In this document: positions 8,855-17,673 of the stretch, in pieces
How positions within the stretch are numbered: the first letter of the stretch is position 1
Layout: the number at the start of each line of letters is the position of its first letter
From: Bog-756 sp963704585
Lineage (GTDB): Bacteria; Actinomycetota; Acidimicrobiia; Acidimicrobiales; RAAP-2
NCBI GenBank assembly: GCA_963704585.1
Contig: OY969919.1
Location: 186,001-250,000 of the forward strand
DNA: 64,000 nt
Reading direction: 5' to 3'
The notes under the pieces: generated by a model
Seen by the model: the letters and a program-made list of their open reading frames with translations, nothing else
Told to the model about the DNA's origin: nothing
Databases searched by the model: none
Made by a program: the position numbers and the translations under genes

Positions 8855-9067
8855 CTAGCGTTCGTAGTACCGGATCATCAGGTCGTCGAAGGCCTCACGC
8901 TCAGCCGCCACGGCCTTCGTCTCGGCCGCCCGCTGTTCGGCCAAGCGACTTCCTTCTTGCCGCAACCTGACGCGCCGAGCGATCCACACGAACGCCGCCA
9001 CCGGGAGGAGCAGCAACCCAACCACGACGACAGCGTAGGGGAATGGCCGACAGGGTTGACCGGGCAC
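8855..9067 (-). CDS. Small single-pass membrane protein
   Basis: A 70-residue frame with a GTG start, one hydrophobic segment (about residues 11-30, AVVVVGLLLLPVAAFVW) and a charged, Glu/Arg/Ala-rich C-terminal half that may form a coiled coil. No family recognised and no strong ribosome binding site, so it may be spurious. It would be co-oriented with the hypothetical gene at 8141. Confidence 0.45.
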   Translation of the reverse strand: MPGQPCRPFPYAVVVVGLLLLPVAAFVWIARRVRLRQEGSRLAEQRAAETKAVAAEREAFDDLMIRYYER

Positions 9068-9145
9068 CGTCGGGGCGAGGACATGACACGTGTGCTGGAC
9101 TGTGCCTGACTTCTGACGGGCGGCTCGAGGAAGTGGAGGTGGACC

Positions 9146-9511
9146 ATGTCGAGCGCTGACGTGGGAAGAACGAGAAGTCCGGTTTCTGTGATCCTGCTGT
9201 CGATCATCACCCTCGGTATCTACGCCCTCTATTGGCAGTACGAATCCTTCAAGGAGCTCAAGGGCTACTCGAGCGAAGGGATCGGCGGTGGACTGGGCCT
9301 GCTCTTCGCGATCCTGCTCGGCATCGTCAACGTGTTCCTACTGCCGTCCGAAGTCGGGAACCTCTACGCGAGGGAGGGGCAGGTGAGGCCGGTATCCGGT
9401 CTCACCGGATTCTGGGTGCTGCTCCCGATCGTCGGCGGCATCATCTGGGTGGTCAAGGTGCAGGGTCGGCTCAATGATTTCTGGACCACGCACGGCGCGG
9501 TCACGGGATGA
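9146..9511 (+). CDS. DUF4234 family membrane protein
   Basis: A 121-residue protein with the DUF4234 arrangement: a basic/Pro-Val start (TRSPVSVILLSIITLGIYALYW), a short loop with YESFKELK, and two further hydrophobic segments (about 46-66 and 83-103). The TLGIYALYW signature at the end of the first helix is characteristic. GGAGGTGG lies a few bases before the ATG. The biological role of DUF4234 proteins is not known. It stands alone between opposite-strand genes. Confidence 0.85.
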   Translation: MSSADVGRTRSPVSVILLSIITLGIYALYWQYESFKELKGYSSEGIGGGLGLLFAILLGIVNVFLLPSEVGNLYAREGQVRPVSGLTGFWVLLPIVGGIIWVVKVQGRLNDFWTTHGAVTG

Positions 9512-9614
9512 GAGACGAGTGACCCACTCTTCGTTCGGCAAATCCGTGTCGGGAATCGGCGATCAGTACCCGTCCTAGGGTCGGCCCGAGGGAAGTCGAC
9601 GGTCATCGTGGCGA

Positions 9615-11114
9615 CTACCGCCTCGCGTTTTGCCTTCGGGCACGGCTTGCCGACTTTCGGGCCTGCTTCTTCTTGCTGGTGGAGCGGTCGGGGGCTCGCG
9701 GTGCGGATACGGCAACCGGAACGACCCGACGCTTCCTCTCCGCTTGGTAGTCGGGGTCCAGTGGTGCAGGTCGGGCCGCAGCTGCCAATACTCCGGCGAC
9801 CCCGGCAACTTCCAGTCCCCACCACCAGTACTCGGAGAGATGCCACTGTGCAACGACCGTCACGGAGACGGCGAGGACCGCGGCGGCGGCGAAGCGGACG
9901 ATGTGGGCTCTGGAGGCCACTGCCACGGCCACGGCCAGCGCGGGCCAGACGTAGTACGACGTCATGACGGGTTCGCCGAGCACGCGAAGGGCCAGTGCGA
10001 GCGCGATGGCCCACGCCAGCAGTTCGGGTCGTTGTCGCCATCGCCGCGTCCACAGGCCGAACGCACCTGCCAACAAGAGGACCACCGCGCGGAGCGGACC
10101 CCCGCCAACGGTGAGGAACGCCCCCTTTCCGCCGGTCGAGGGAGCGAGGGGGTAGATCGGAGTCTTGTGGTTGTCCGCGAGATTGGGATAGGTCGGTTGG
10201 ACGACGGTGAAGTGGATGGTCTCATGGAAGTTCGCGATCAGGGACGGCACCACCAACACGGCCGCAGGCAGCGCGGCCCGCAGGAGAAAACCGGCGAGCC
10301 TTGCTGCCCCGGCCATGACGAGGATGATCGGGAGAACGATGATGACTAGCGGCTGGAAGGCGAGCGCCGCGCCGAACAGCCATCCTGACCGCGAGAACCG
10401 TTGGTCGAGCGCGGCCAAAAACGAGTACACGGCCAGAGCTACCGCCAGCGCGTCCTCAGGATGCCCCCACAGGACGGTGACGTTGAAAACGAGTACGGCC
10501 TCGAGCAGTGCGAGCACAGCACGTCTCGAGCGCGACACCTGCAGGCGCTCCGCAAGGGCATCACACGCGAAAAGGATCGTGCACGACGAGACGAGGGCCG
10601 CGACCATCAGTGGGGCGAACCATTGGGGATGCAGCCAGTACTGCGTCGGGTGACCTTTCCCGATCTGAAGCGCGGTGAAGATGGTGTCGGGGTACGCCTG
10701 ATTCGTCGCGTAGAGAAAGACCTTCGGGTTGGGGGCGTTCGTGATCTGGATCGCCGTGGTGTGCAGGACACCGCTGAGGGCGCCGAGCGGCGACAAGAGG
10801 AGCAGCATGCCCGGCAGGGCGAGGAACCCCAGTCGGGTGCTGTACACCGCGCCGAAGTGGCCGTGCGCGAACTCACTCGAAGCGAGGAAGGTCCTCCAGA
10901 GGTCGCTCGGCGCCTCCCACCTCGACGCCGAGTGCTGGACGACAGGGCCCCAGCGGAAGACATAGAGGAGGCCCACGAGCACGAGCAGGGGGGAGACCAC
11001 CGCGGGCCACGCCCTTCGGTCCAGCCGCTCGATGACGTCATCCACAACTGGGACGAATGTTCTCGCCACGCTTCTCCTCCGAGGTCGCTCGCTCGCCCAT
11101 ACCTGTGTGGGCAT
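9615..11114 (-). CDS. Polytopic membrane protein, GT-C/GT87-like
   Basis: A 499-residue integral membrane protein with about nine or ten hydrophobic helices and a very basic C-terminal tail (Lys/Arg-rich, last 40 residues). A luminal-type loop after the first helix and the WGHPEDALAVALAVY and FQPLVIIVLPI segments resemble polyprenol-phosphate-dependent mannosyltransferases of the GT87/DUF2029 kind, which work on the outer face of the membrane in lipoglycan or glycoprotein synthesis. ATG 11114 has GGAGGGG ten bases upstream; a longer frame beyond it looks non-coding. Enzyme activity and substrate are inference. Confidence 0.72.
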   Translation of the reverse strand: MPTQVWASERPRRRSVARTFVPVVDDVIERLDRRAWPAVVSPLLVLVGLLYVFRWGPVVQHSASRWEAPSDLWRTFLASSEFAHGHFGAVYSTRLGFLALPGMLLLLSPLGALSGVLHTTAIQITNAPNPKVFLYATNQAYPDTIFTALQIGKGHPTQYWLHPQWFAPLMVAALVSSCTILFACDALAERLQVSRSRRAVLALLEAVLVFNVTVLWGHPEDALAVALAVYSFLAALDQRFSRSGWLFGAALAFQPLVIIVLPIILVMAGAARLAGFLLRAALPAAVLVVPSLIANFHETIHFTVVQPTYPNLADNHKTPIYPLAPSTGGKGAFLTVGGGPLRAVVLLLAGAFGLWTRRWRQRPELLAWAIALALALRVLGEPVMTSYYVWPALAVAVAVASRAHIVRFAAAAVLAVSVTVVAQWHLSEYWWWGLEVAGVAGVLAAAARPAPLDPDYQAERKRRVVPVAVSAPRAPDRSTSKKKQARKSASRARRQNARR

Positions 11115-11269
11115 GCACGTCGCCCCTCCGACACTCGTGTTGGGGTGCGGATGATCGTGGGACGGGTGGACCCGCACGAAGTTACCGCCGCAGCAGACTG
11201 CACGGCGGGTAGGCAGACGAGGTGTCGATCGCGGGGCGAACGGCGTACGGACGGAGATGCAGTCCGAAC

Positions 11270-11902
11270 TCAGCGTCGTCTGGCGGCCACCCACGCGAAC
11301 GGTTGCGTCGCGCCGGCCGGCGTGACGTGCACTTCGCGGAGCTGCTCGACGGACTCGAACCCCGGCCCGAGCATCGCGAGGAGCTCGTGAGCCGAGTAGC
11401 GCGCCACGGGCAGCCCCGAACAGCGCTCGGGCCCGTCCGGCGCGAAGGCTCCGAGCACGATGGCGCCACCGCTCGGCACCGCGCGCCGAAGCGTCTCGAG
11501 ATAGCGCTCCCGGCCGGCAGGGTCGACGAGGAAGTGGAAGACCGCGCGGTCGTGCCAGAGCCCGTAGGTCCGCTTGGGGCTCCAGGTCAGGACGTCCTGG
11601 TGGACGAGCGTGACGCGCGTCTCCGCGCCGAGCCGTTCGGCGAGGGCTCCGAGGGCGGAACTGGAGACGTCGAGCACGGTCAGGTCGTGGAAGCCCTCGA
11701 GCAGGAGGGCGTCGACCAGCGGTGCGGCCCCCCCGCCGACGTCGATGACCGCGACGTCCGTGGGAACCGAGAGGCGGCGGATGAGCCGGAGCGACACGGT
11801 CGCGGCCGGCTGGAACCAACTGACATGTGCACTGCCACCCCTCTGGTACGCCGCATCCCAGTGCAACTCCGGATCGCGATTGGTCCCCGTCGGGCGCTCC
11901 AT
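11270..11902 (-). CDS. Class I SAM-dependent methyltransferase
   Basis: A 210-residue cytosolic protein with the class I methyltransferase fold: motif I VAVIDVGGGAAPLVDALL, acidic motif II end LTVLDVSSSAL, and a post-motif DRAVFHFLVDP. Substrate unknown; relatives are annotated as generic or tellurite/thiopurine-like methyltransferases. The start ATG at 11902 sits six bases after a TAGGGT -10 element, suggesting leaderless transcription. Neighbours give no clue to substrate. Confidence 0.85.
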   Translation of the reverse strand: MERPTGTNRDPELHWDAAYQRGGSAHVSWFQPAATVSLRLIRRLSVPTDVAVIDVGGGAAPLVDALLLEGFHDLTVLDVSSSALGALAERLGAETRVTLVHQDVLTWSPKRTYGLWHDRAVFHFLVDPAGRERYLETLRRAVPSGGAIVLGAFAPDGPERCSGLPVARYSAHELLAMLGPGFESVEQLREVHVTPAGATQPFAWVAARRR

Positions 11903-11908
11903 GCGTCG

Positions 11909-11914
11909 ACCCTA
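11909..11914 (-). promoter_or_regulatory. Leaderless -10 element of the methyltransferase gene
   Basis: TAGGGT on the minus strand, six bases before the ATG at 11902; transcription would begin at or within a base or two of the start codon. Confidence 0.5.
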
Positions 11915-12129
11915 CGATGGGCTCGCCGGCCGAAAGAACCAGGCGAGAGAGGTGAAGAGGGGCTGACCGACGCTCTCTGCGCCGGTCGCCGGGTGCCGGT
12001 CGCGAAACACGCCTGTAACGGAGACGCCCGCACGTGCGTTCTCTACTGTGGACGTCGCTGCCGCCCGGGCTACTTGCGGGCACGTGACGCCCATCTATCC
12101 AATCAGGAGAGGCTTAAGGGGGCCCCCGT

Positions 12130-12864
12130 ATGATCCGCCGTTTACTTGCTGTACTCACCGTGCTTCTCGTGCCTGCTGCTGCAGGGGTCTTCGCGATCAC
12201 TTCGAGCGGTACGGCAACTGCAACGATCAGGACTGCTACGTACAACAACACGACCAACACCGTCGACTGCGGCGCGTTCGCCGGCAAGGTGGTCATCACC
12301 CCGGCGCTCGCGCTCGGAGGAACGTCTCCGACGACGATCACCGTGACTGGCACCGTGTACGGCTGCCAGGACAACACCGGGTTCATCTCCGGCTCGAAGA
12401 CCGCCAACATCCCCTTCACCGGCAAGGTGGCTGGGACGCTTCATGGCACCAACAACAACCTGACCAGCCTGGCAGGTTGCTCGAGCTCGACGGGGAACCT
12501 CACGGTCACCTGGAAGGCGTACTACAAGAACGGTGCGCTCGAGGAGAGCCTCGCCCACACCACGACTGTGGCATCGCTGACCCAGATCTTCGGCACGACG
12601 TTCCAGCCGGCTCCGAATAGCCCGTACGGCGCGACTGAGCCGACCACGGACGGCTACGGTGCCTTCGAGATCGGTGCTGAGGCGACGGCCAACGGCTGCA
12701 CCGCACCGACCGAAACGGGTGGGTTCCTGGGTACCGACAGTGGTGCGACGGCCTCGTCGCTCGCGGTCACCTCGATTGACGCCCTCGGGATCCTCAACGG
12801 TGAGGCAACTGTGGGAACCACGACGACGCTTGGCCTCGGCATCGGCGCCTACTACAGCGGCTGA
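12130..12864 (+). CDS. Secreted protein of unknown function
   Basis: A 244-residue exported protein: short basic start, hydrophobic core (about residues 5-20, LLAVLTVLLVPAAAGVF) and a Thr/Ser/Gly/Asn-rich mature part, with four Cys that could form disulfides. It resembles small secreted beta-rich proteins common in Acidimicrobiia and other actinobacteria, without a known domain. A -10-like TACTGT (12044-12049) would give a leader of about 75 nt. Two hairpins follow the gene, suggesting a strongly expressed monocistronic unit. Function unknown. Confidence 0.8.
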   Translation: MIRRLLAVLTVLLVPAAAGVFAITSSGTATATIRTATYNNTTNTVDCGAFAGKVVITPALALGGTSPTTITVTGTVYGCQDNTGFISGSKTANIPFTGKVAGTLHGTNNNLTSLAGCSSSTGNLTVTWKAYYKNGALEESLAHTTTVASLTQIFGTTFQPAPNSPYGATEPTTDGYGAFEIGAEATANGCTAPTETGGFLGTDSGATASSLAVTSIDALGILNGEATVGTTTTLGLGIGAYYSG

Positions 12865-12892
12865 CGGTCTCAGCAGTATTCGAACCGGTCGG

Positions 12893-12924
12893 ACGGTCGG
12901 GAGGCCTCCGGGCTTCCCGACCGT
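12893..12924 (+). terminator. First hairpin after the secreted-protein gene
   Basis: Fourteen-base arms (ACGGTCGGGAGGCC and GGCTTCCCGACCGT, one G-T pair) around a TCCG loop, 28 bp after the stop. No T-run follows, as is usual in high-GC genomes. Confidence 0.65.
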
Positions 12925-12974
12925 GACCGGTGGTTCGAGAGCCGCCTTCGGGCGAGGTCTCGACTGAACGCAGA

Positions 12975-13013
12975 AGAGGCAGGAGTGGGGGAGACCCCGC
13001 TCCTGCCTCTTTC
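12975..13013 (+). terminator. Second, stronger terminator hairpin
   Basis: Sixteen-base arms (12975-12990 and 12995-13010) pairing throughout apart from one G-T wobble, with a GAGA loop and followed by TTTCG. It lies 110 bp after the secreted-protein stop and isolates that gene from the SDR gene downstream. Confidence 0.8.
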
Positions 13014-13099
13014 GCGTCGTTCGTCGTCGTGCACGCCGAACGAACCCTCCGTGAGCTCTCTGAGGACGTTCCTTCCGCCTGACTCGCATCCCCACCACG

Positions 13100-13105
13100 T
13101 AGTCT
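13100..13105 (+). promoter_or_regulatory. Leaderless -10 element of the SDR gene
   Basis: TAGTCT, six bases before ATG 13112. Spacing implies transcription starts at the initiation codon. Confidence 0.55.
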
Positions 13106-13111
13106 GCGCAG

Positions 13112-13981
13112 ATGACCGACGCGACGAGCCCTCGACGTGCCCTCGTGACCGGCGCGAGCCGGGGCATCGGCAAGGCCACCGCCCTCGCCCTCGCCCGTGC
13201 GGGCTGGGACGTCGCGGTGAGCAGCCGGACCCTGCACGAGGGGGAGGGTCGGGACGACTCGGACACCGGCGGGGGACGCACCCTGCCGGGCAGTCTCGAG
13301 GAGACGGCCGTGCAGGTCCGTGACGAGGGCGTGCGGGCGCTCGAGCTCGTCGCCGACCTCCACGTCCGTGACGCGCTCCTCGCGGCGGTCGACCGGGTCG
13401 AGGCGGAATGGGGCGGCGTGGACCTGTTGGTCAACAACGCGGTGGACACCGGGCCCGGCAGCATGGTCCCGATCGCCGACCTCACGATCGAACAGCTCGA
13501 CGCCAAGCTCTCGGCCAACGTGGTCGCCCAGATGGTCCTCATCAAGGCGGTCCTCCCGGGCATGCTCGCCCGGGGCCGCGGGACCGTCGTCGACGTGAGC
13601 TCGCACACCGCGACCGCCGACCCGCCGGGACCGGTCGGCCAGGGCGGCTGGGGAGTGGCCTACGCCGCGTCGAAGGCGGCGTTCCACCGATTCGCGCCGC
13701 TCATGGCGATCGAGCTCGGCGGACGCGGGATCCGCGCCTTCAACGTCGACCCCGGCTACGTCGAGACCGAGCGCCAGCAGGTCAACGCCGCCGCACTCGG
13801 GCTGGCCGGCCGGTACGCGGGGGCGCCGCCCTCGGCACCGGCAGCCACCATCGCCTGGCTCGCCGACCATCCCGAGGAGACGGAGAACGGCTCGACCGTG
13901 CGCGCCCTCAAGGTCGCGCTCGAGCGCGGGCTCCACCCCGACTGGCGGGCGGCGGCACCGACCGGCGCTTCCGACGCCTGA
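13112..13981 (+). CDS. Short-chain dehydrogenase/reductase
   Basis: A 289-residue classical SDR: cofactor loop TGASRGIG (13-20), NNAV structural motif, catalytic Ser in VDVSSHTA, and YAASK with the catalytic Tyr and Lys. The region around residues 42-60 holds an unusual Gly/Asp/Glu-rich insertion after the second strand. C-terminal part is atypical, with PATIAWLADHPEE. It would oxidise or reduce an unknown carbonyl/alcohol with NAD(P). Transcribed alone, apparently leaderless, between the strong terminators upstream and a lipoprotein gene 103 bp downstream. Confidence 0.9.
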   Translation: MTDATSPRRALVTGASRGIGKATALALARAGWDVAVSSRTLHEGEGRDDSDTGGGRTLPGSLEETAVQVRDEGVRALELVADLHVRDALLAAVDRVEAEWGGVDLLVNNAVDTGPGSMVPIADLTIEQLDAKLSANVVAQMVLIKAVLPGMLARGRGTVVDVSSHTATADPPGPVGQGGWGVAYAASKAAFHRFAPLMAIELGGRGIRAFNVDPGYVETERQQVNAAALGLAGRYAGAPPSAPAATIAWLADHPEETENGSTVRALKVALERGLHPDWRAAAPTGASDA

Positions 13982-14084
13982 GGCTCGACCTGTCGGTACC
14001 CATCCGCCGGAGCGCACCGCGCCTGTGCTCGAATGGTCGCGCCCATCGGGGAGGAGGCGTCCTCCCCACCAGCGAGGGAGACCC

Positions 14085-14840
14085 ATGGCACCGACGAACC
14101 GTCTGCGCCGAGCATCGCTGCTCGCGCTCCTCTGCACCGCCGGGCTCGGACTCGCCGCCTGCAGCAGCTCCTCGAGCTCGTCGACCACGACCACGAGCGG
14201 CACCGTCGGTTCGTCGGGAAGCAACGCGAGCTCCGCATCGCAGCTGCAGGACCTGAGCGCCAGCGTGAAGGCCGCGCAGAAGTCGTCCTTCAAGGCGGTG
14301 TACACCTCGACGACCGGCGGATCGACGACGACCTACACCCTCGAGCAGGCCCCGCCGAAGCAGCTCTTCTCCTCGAGCGGGGGCTCCCAGGGCTCGGCAG
14401 AGCTGCTCAACACGGGCACGGCGACGTACACCTGTTTCGCGAACTCGAGTTCGGGGACGACGTGCACGTCCCTCGGCTCGACGGGCTCCAATGCGCTCTC
14501 GGGCATCCTCGACATCTACGACGGCTCGGCGGAGCTCTCGGCGATGACCTCGTGGCAGGCGCTCGTCGCTGCCCACACGGTCGGCGCCTCGTTGACGCTC
14601 AGCAGTGACACGATCGCCGGCCAGCCCGTCAAGTGCGCGAAGTGGGTCTATCAGGGGAGCACGACGACATACTGCGTGACCACCGGCGGCGTGCTCGCCA
14701 AGGTCGCGACCTCGGGCGGCACCGGCAACAGCACCAACTTCGCGCTGATCAGCTACTCGAGCTCGGCGCCCGACAGCGACTTCGCGGTGCCGGCGAACGC
14801 GACGGTCGTGACCCTGCCCACGGGCGTCTCGGTTCCCTGA
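14085..14840 (+). CDS. Ser/Thr-rich lipoprotein
   Basis: A 251-residue exported lipoprotein: signal peptide with LGLAAC lipobox (Cys at about residue 25), followed by a long Ser/Thr/Gly linker and a beta-rich domain with several Cys pairs. The domain resembles LppX/LprG-like actinobacterial lipoproteins in style (SSFKAVYTSTT near the start of the mature domain) but I cannot assign it. GGGAG is placed six bases before ATG 14085; the frame upstream lacks a signal peptide. Function unknown, located at the outer face of the cytoplasmic membrane. Confidence 0.82.
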   Translation: MAPTNRLRRASLLALLCTAGLGLAACSSSSSSSTTTTSGTVGSSGSNASSASQLQDLSASVKAAQKSSFKAVYTSTTGGSTTTYTLEQAPPKQLFSSSGGSQGSAELLNTGTATYTCFANSSSGTTCTSLGSTGSNALSGILDIYDGSAELSAMTSWQALVAAHTVGASLTLSSDTIAGQPVKCAKWVYQGSTTTYCVTTGGVLAKVATSGGTGNSTNFALISYSSSAPDSDFAVPANATVVTLPTGVSVP

Positions 14841-14853
14841 CCCCGCGCACGAC

Positions 14854-14869
14854 CCGCTCAACCGAGCGG
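14854..14869. terminator. Small hairpin between convergent genes
   Basis: CCGCTC and GAGCGG arms with a 4-base loop, followed by ATCTTTC, located between the lipoprotein stop and the end of the convergent membrane-protein gene. Short stem, so only a possible terminator. Confidence 0.35.
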
Positions 14870-14910
14870 CATCTTTCGCCCCGCCCCAGGTCTCCGGCGC
14901 ATGGCGGGGG

Positions 14911-15327
14911 TCAGCCGACGACGTGCGCGATGTCGACGACGAGGAGGACGAGGACCATGGTGCCGACCACGGCGTAGAGCGCGGAGAACGCCCACTTCTG
15001 CCGGTGGTCCGCGAGCCAGAATCGGCGCATGCCGAGGTAGTCGAAGGTGAGCGCGAGCAGCCCGATCGGGATCCCGATCGCGGGACCCACGCCCTTCGCG
15101 AGGCCGGCGGCCGGCAGGAGGATCGGCAGCACGATGTAGCTCAGGAGGCAGCGCAGCGCCGAGAGCAGGATCGAGAGGCTGAAGATGCGGTGGGTCTCCG
15201 ACTCGGCGATGGGAGACCGGTCCCCGGGCACCCGCAGCAGCCGGCACATCGCCTCGTCCACGCGTGAGCGGGGCGGTGCGACGACACGGGCGTGCACGGC
15301 GACGGAAGCCTGATCCACGCCATCCAT
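14911..15327 (-). CDS. Small membrane protein of unknown function
   Basis: A 138-residue protein with an Arg-rich N-terminal third and about four hydrophobic segments in the rest (for example LSILLSALRCLLSYIVLPI and ALYAVVGTMVLVLLVV). No family recognised. Start is uncertain: ATG 15327 is used here, but TAGCAT at 15326-15331 overlaps it, and an in-frame GTG at 15318 lies seven bases after that -10, which would fit a leaderless start. It follows the acyltransferase gene on the same strand. Confidence 0.65.
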   Translation of the reverse strand: MDGVDQASVAVHARVVAPPRSRVDEAMCRLLRVPGDRSPIAESETHRIFSLSILLSALRCLLSYIVLPILLPAAGLAKGVGPAIGIPIGLLALTFDYLGMRRFWLADHRQKWAFSALYAVVGTMVLVLLVVDIAHVVG

Positions 15328-15369
15328 GCTACGTGTCGGCGTCGCGGCGCGGCCAGGCACCCCGGCCCG

Positions 15370-17559
15370 CTACCGGCGCGGCGGCTGGTCGTCCGGGCAG
15401 TCGCCGGGTTTCCCGTACCGCGCGGCGTCGGCCGTCCAAGGACCGTCGATCCACCCCGGCGCGGGTGCCGGGAGTCGGAAGATGGCGTGGAGCTCCTGGG
15501 TCACCGCGGCGCCGAGCACGGCCGCGCCGGCCGGGCAGAGGTGGGTGTTGTCGGTCTTCCGGGCCCGGATCCACCCCCCGGTGGTCGTCGGGAGCCACGC
15601 CGAGTACCCGCCGTGCACGTCGAAGAGGTGGCCGATCGCGAAGTAGCTGACCTGCTGCGGGTACCGGGCGGGAAGGGCGGCGACGATGCGGTCGAACGCC
15701 TGGCGGTCCGCCTCGGCGGCGGCCTCGGCGCGCTGCCGCTGGCCGGGGTCGATGGTGGCGTCGAGAGGGCCGGTGCGTGGGAACTGCACGATCGCGACGC
15801 CGTCCACCCCGTTCCCCGGCTCGAGCAGCACCCCGAGCGCCTGGGTGAGGAGGCGCTCGAACGTCGCCGGCTGGTCGTGCGCGAGGCCGTTGTCCCACGA
15901 CCACATCATGAGGACGACCTCGGGATGGTCCTGTTGGATCGCGCCGGCGAGGTCCGCGCCGAAGGAGCGGTCGTTGACCAGCCCCCAGCCGAGCGCGGCG
16001 TGCGGCGTGACGACCACCTCGCCGGTCGCCTCGAGCGCCGCCGCGATCCCCGGCTCCCCGTCGTAGAGCACGCTGTCCCCGATGGTCATGACGCGCAGGG
16101 GCGCGGACGGCGAGAGGACCCGCCCCGGCGGGAGGGCGATCGACGCGGGGAGCGGGTCGGGGAAGGCGGTCGTCGAGACGACCGCGACCTGGGCCTGGCC
16201 CTTCGGCGCGGCCACCGGGGTCGCGGCCGGGGTCACGGTGCCGAGCAGCACGACCGCGACGGTGACAGCGGCTCCGGCGGTCATGACCCCGATGAACGGC
16301 CAGCCCTTCCAGTGGTAGCGGCGGACCGGCCGCTCGAGCAGGTAGAAGCTCGCCGTCGCTGCGGCGAAGGTGGCCGCGAGCCGTGCCGCGAGGAGGCCGT
16401 TGCCGGTGAGCCCCGTCGAGACGTCGGTCATCAGGACGGCGACCGGCCAGTGCCAGAGGTAGAGGCCGTAGGAGATGCGCCCGATCCAGCGGAGCGGACG
16501 GAGGGAGAGCCCCCGCCCGAACCCGCCCGGATCCGGCTGGGCGACCCCCGCGATGACCGTCGCGGCGAGCAGGCCCGCGAGGGCGAGGCCGCCACGGAAC
16601 ATCCAGCTCGAGGGGTTGCCGTTGTCGTCGCCGGCCGTGACCCAGAGGACGCCGAGCGCGACGGCGGCGACCGGTGCGGCCACGTGCAGGACCCGGCGGA
16701 CCGGCGGTGGGTGGTCCGGGCGTCCGGTCACGAGGAGCGCGAGCGCGGCGCCGATGAGCAGCTCGAACGCCCGCGTGTCCGTCCCGTAGTAGATGCGCGA
16801 GAGGTCGGCGCCGCGGTCGTAGAGCACGACCGTCTCGATGGCCGAGGCGGCGGCGAGGGCGACCGTGAGCCAGAACGCGAGCGGCCGGGTGAGCAGGCGC
16901 CCTGACACGTCGAGCGCGCGACGGCCGACCGCCTGCGCCCGGCGGGCCCCGACGCCGAGCACGGCGAGCACCAGGAGGGGCCAGGCCAGGTAGAACTGCT
17001 CCTCGATCGCGAGCGACCAGGTGTGGCGGAGGGGGGAGGGCGTCGCGTACTGCGCGAAGTAGGACTGGTGGGAGAAGATGAAGTGCCAGTTCGCGTAGTA
17101 GAAGAGCGTCGCGATCGAGTCGCCGCGGAGCACCGAGGGGGTCACGTCGGGCCCGCCCAGCCAGGTGTAGACCGCGAGCACCACGAGCAGCAGCATCACG
17201 GCCGGCAGCAGCCGCTTCGCCCGGCGGAACCAGAACGAACGGAGCCCGATGGTGCGCCGGCGGTTCCACTCGCCGACCAGCAGTCCGGTGATGAGGAACC
17301 CCGAGAGCACGAAGAAGAAGTCGACGCCGAGGTAGCCCCCGTCGGCCCAGTGCAGGCCGAAGTGGTAGGCCATCACCCCGGCGACCGCGAAGGCGCGCAG
17401 GCCGTCGAGGGCGGGGAGGTAGTGGTGCGTTCCCGAGACGGGCGGGATCTCGATCGGGATCGAGTCGGGTGTCGCCTCCGTCGAGAGCGGATCCCCCGTG
17501 ACCCGGGCGTGGCCGTTCTCCCGGGCGCGCCCGGCCGACGTGACGGAGGCGCGCTCCAT
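15370..17559 (-). CDS. OafA-type O-acyltransferase with C-terminal SGNH domain
   Basis: A 729-residue fusion typical of OafA/YrhL enzymes. Residues about 50-430 form the acyltransferase-3 membrane domain with roughly ten helices; it begins HYLPALDGLRAFAV and has the conserved GVDFFFVLSGFLIT and WSLAIEEQFYLAWPL. After another helix, the C-terminal ~220 residues form an extracytoplasmic SGNH-like domain with MTIGDSVLYD and MMWSWDNG. Such proteins acetylate or acylate cell-surface glycans. ATG 17559 was chosen because the frame upstream has no homology. It lies back-to-back with the DoxX-Rieske gene, sharing a 110-bp divergent promoter region. Confidence 0.9.
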   Translation of the reverse strand: MERASVTSAGRARENGHARVTGDPLSTEATPDSIPIEIPPVSGTHHYLPALDGLRAFAVAGVMAYHFGLHWADGGYLGVDFFFVLSGFLITGLLVGEWNRRRTIGLRSFWFRRAKRLLPAVMLLLVVLAVYTWLGGPDVTPSVLRGDSIATLFYYANWHFIFSHQSYFAQYATPSPLRHTWSLAIEEQFYLAWPLLVLAVLGVGARRAQAVGRRALDVSGRLLTRPLAFWLTVALAAASAIETVVLYDRGADLSRIYYGTDTRAFELLIGAALALLVTGRPDHPPPVRRVLHVAAPVAAVALGVLWVTAGDDNGNPSSWMFRGGLALAGLLAATVIAGVAQPDPGGFGRGLSLRPLRWIGRISYGLYLWHWPVAVLMTDVSTGLTGNGLLAARLAATFAAATASFYLLERPVRRYHWKGWPFIGVMTAGAAVTVAVVLLGTVTPAATPVAAPKGQAQVAVVSTTAFPDPLPASIALPPGRVLSPSAPLRVMTIGDSVLYDGEPGIAAALEATGEVVVTPHAALGWGLVNDRSFGADLAGAIQQDHPEVVLMMWSWDNGLAHDQPATFERLLTQALGVLLEPGNGVDGVAIVQFPRTGPLDATIDPGQRQRAEAAAEADRQAFDRIVAALPARYPQQVSYFAIGHLFDVHGGYSAWLPTTTGGWIRARKTDNTHLCPAGAAVLGAAVTQELHAIFRLPAPAPGWIDGPWTADAARYGKPGDCPDDQPPRR

Positions 17560-17641
17560 CCGTCCATGGTGGCACGCCCGCCAGGTCCTCCCGGGTGCGC
17601 CGACCGTCCGGCACCGACGTCGATCTCCAGCGTGCACCCTG

Positions 17642-17647
17642 TATCGT
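17642..17647 (+). promoter_or_regulatory. Putative -10 element of the DoxX-Rieske gene
   Basis: TATCGT on the plus strand. The predicted transcription start (about 17654-17656) coincides with an ATG at 17656 that opens a five-codon frame just before the main gene. Confidence 0.45.
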
Positions 17648-17655
17648 CCCGATCC

Positions 17656-17673
17656 ATGGGTGAGCTCCGGTGA
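17656..17673 (+). other. Possible five-codon leader ORF
   Basis: ATG-GGT-GAG-CTC-CGG-TGA. Its stop overlaps the GTG start of the DoxX-Rieske gene (GTGA), and its ATG is eight bases after a TATCGT -10 element. It could be a leaderless upstream ORF that feeds ribosomes to the main gene, which has no ribosome binding site of its own. Purely positional evidence. Confidence 0.3.
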
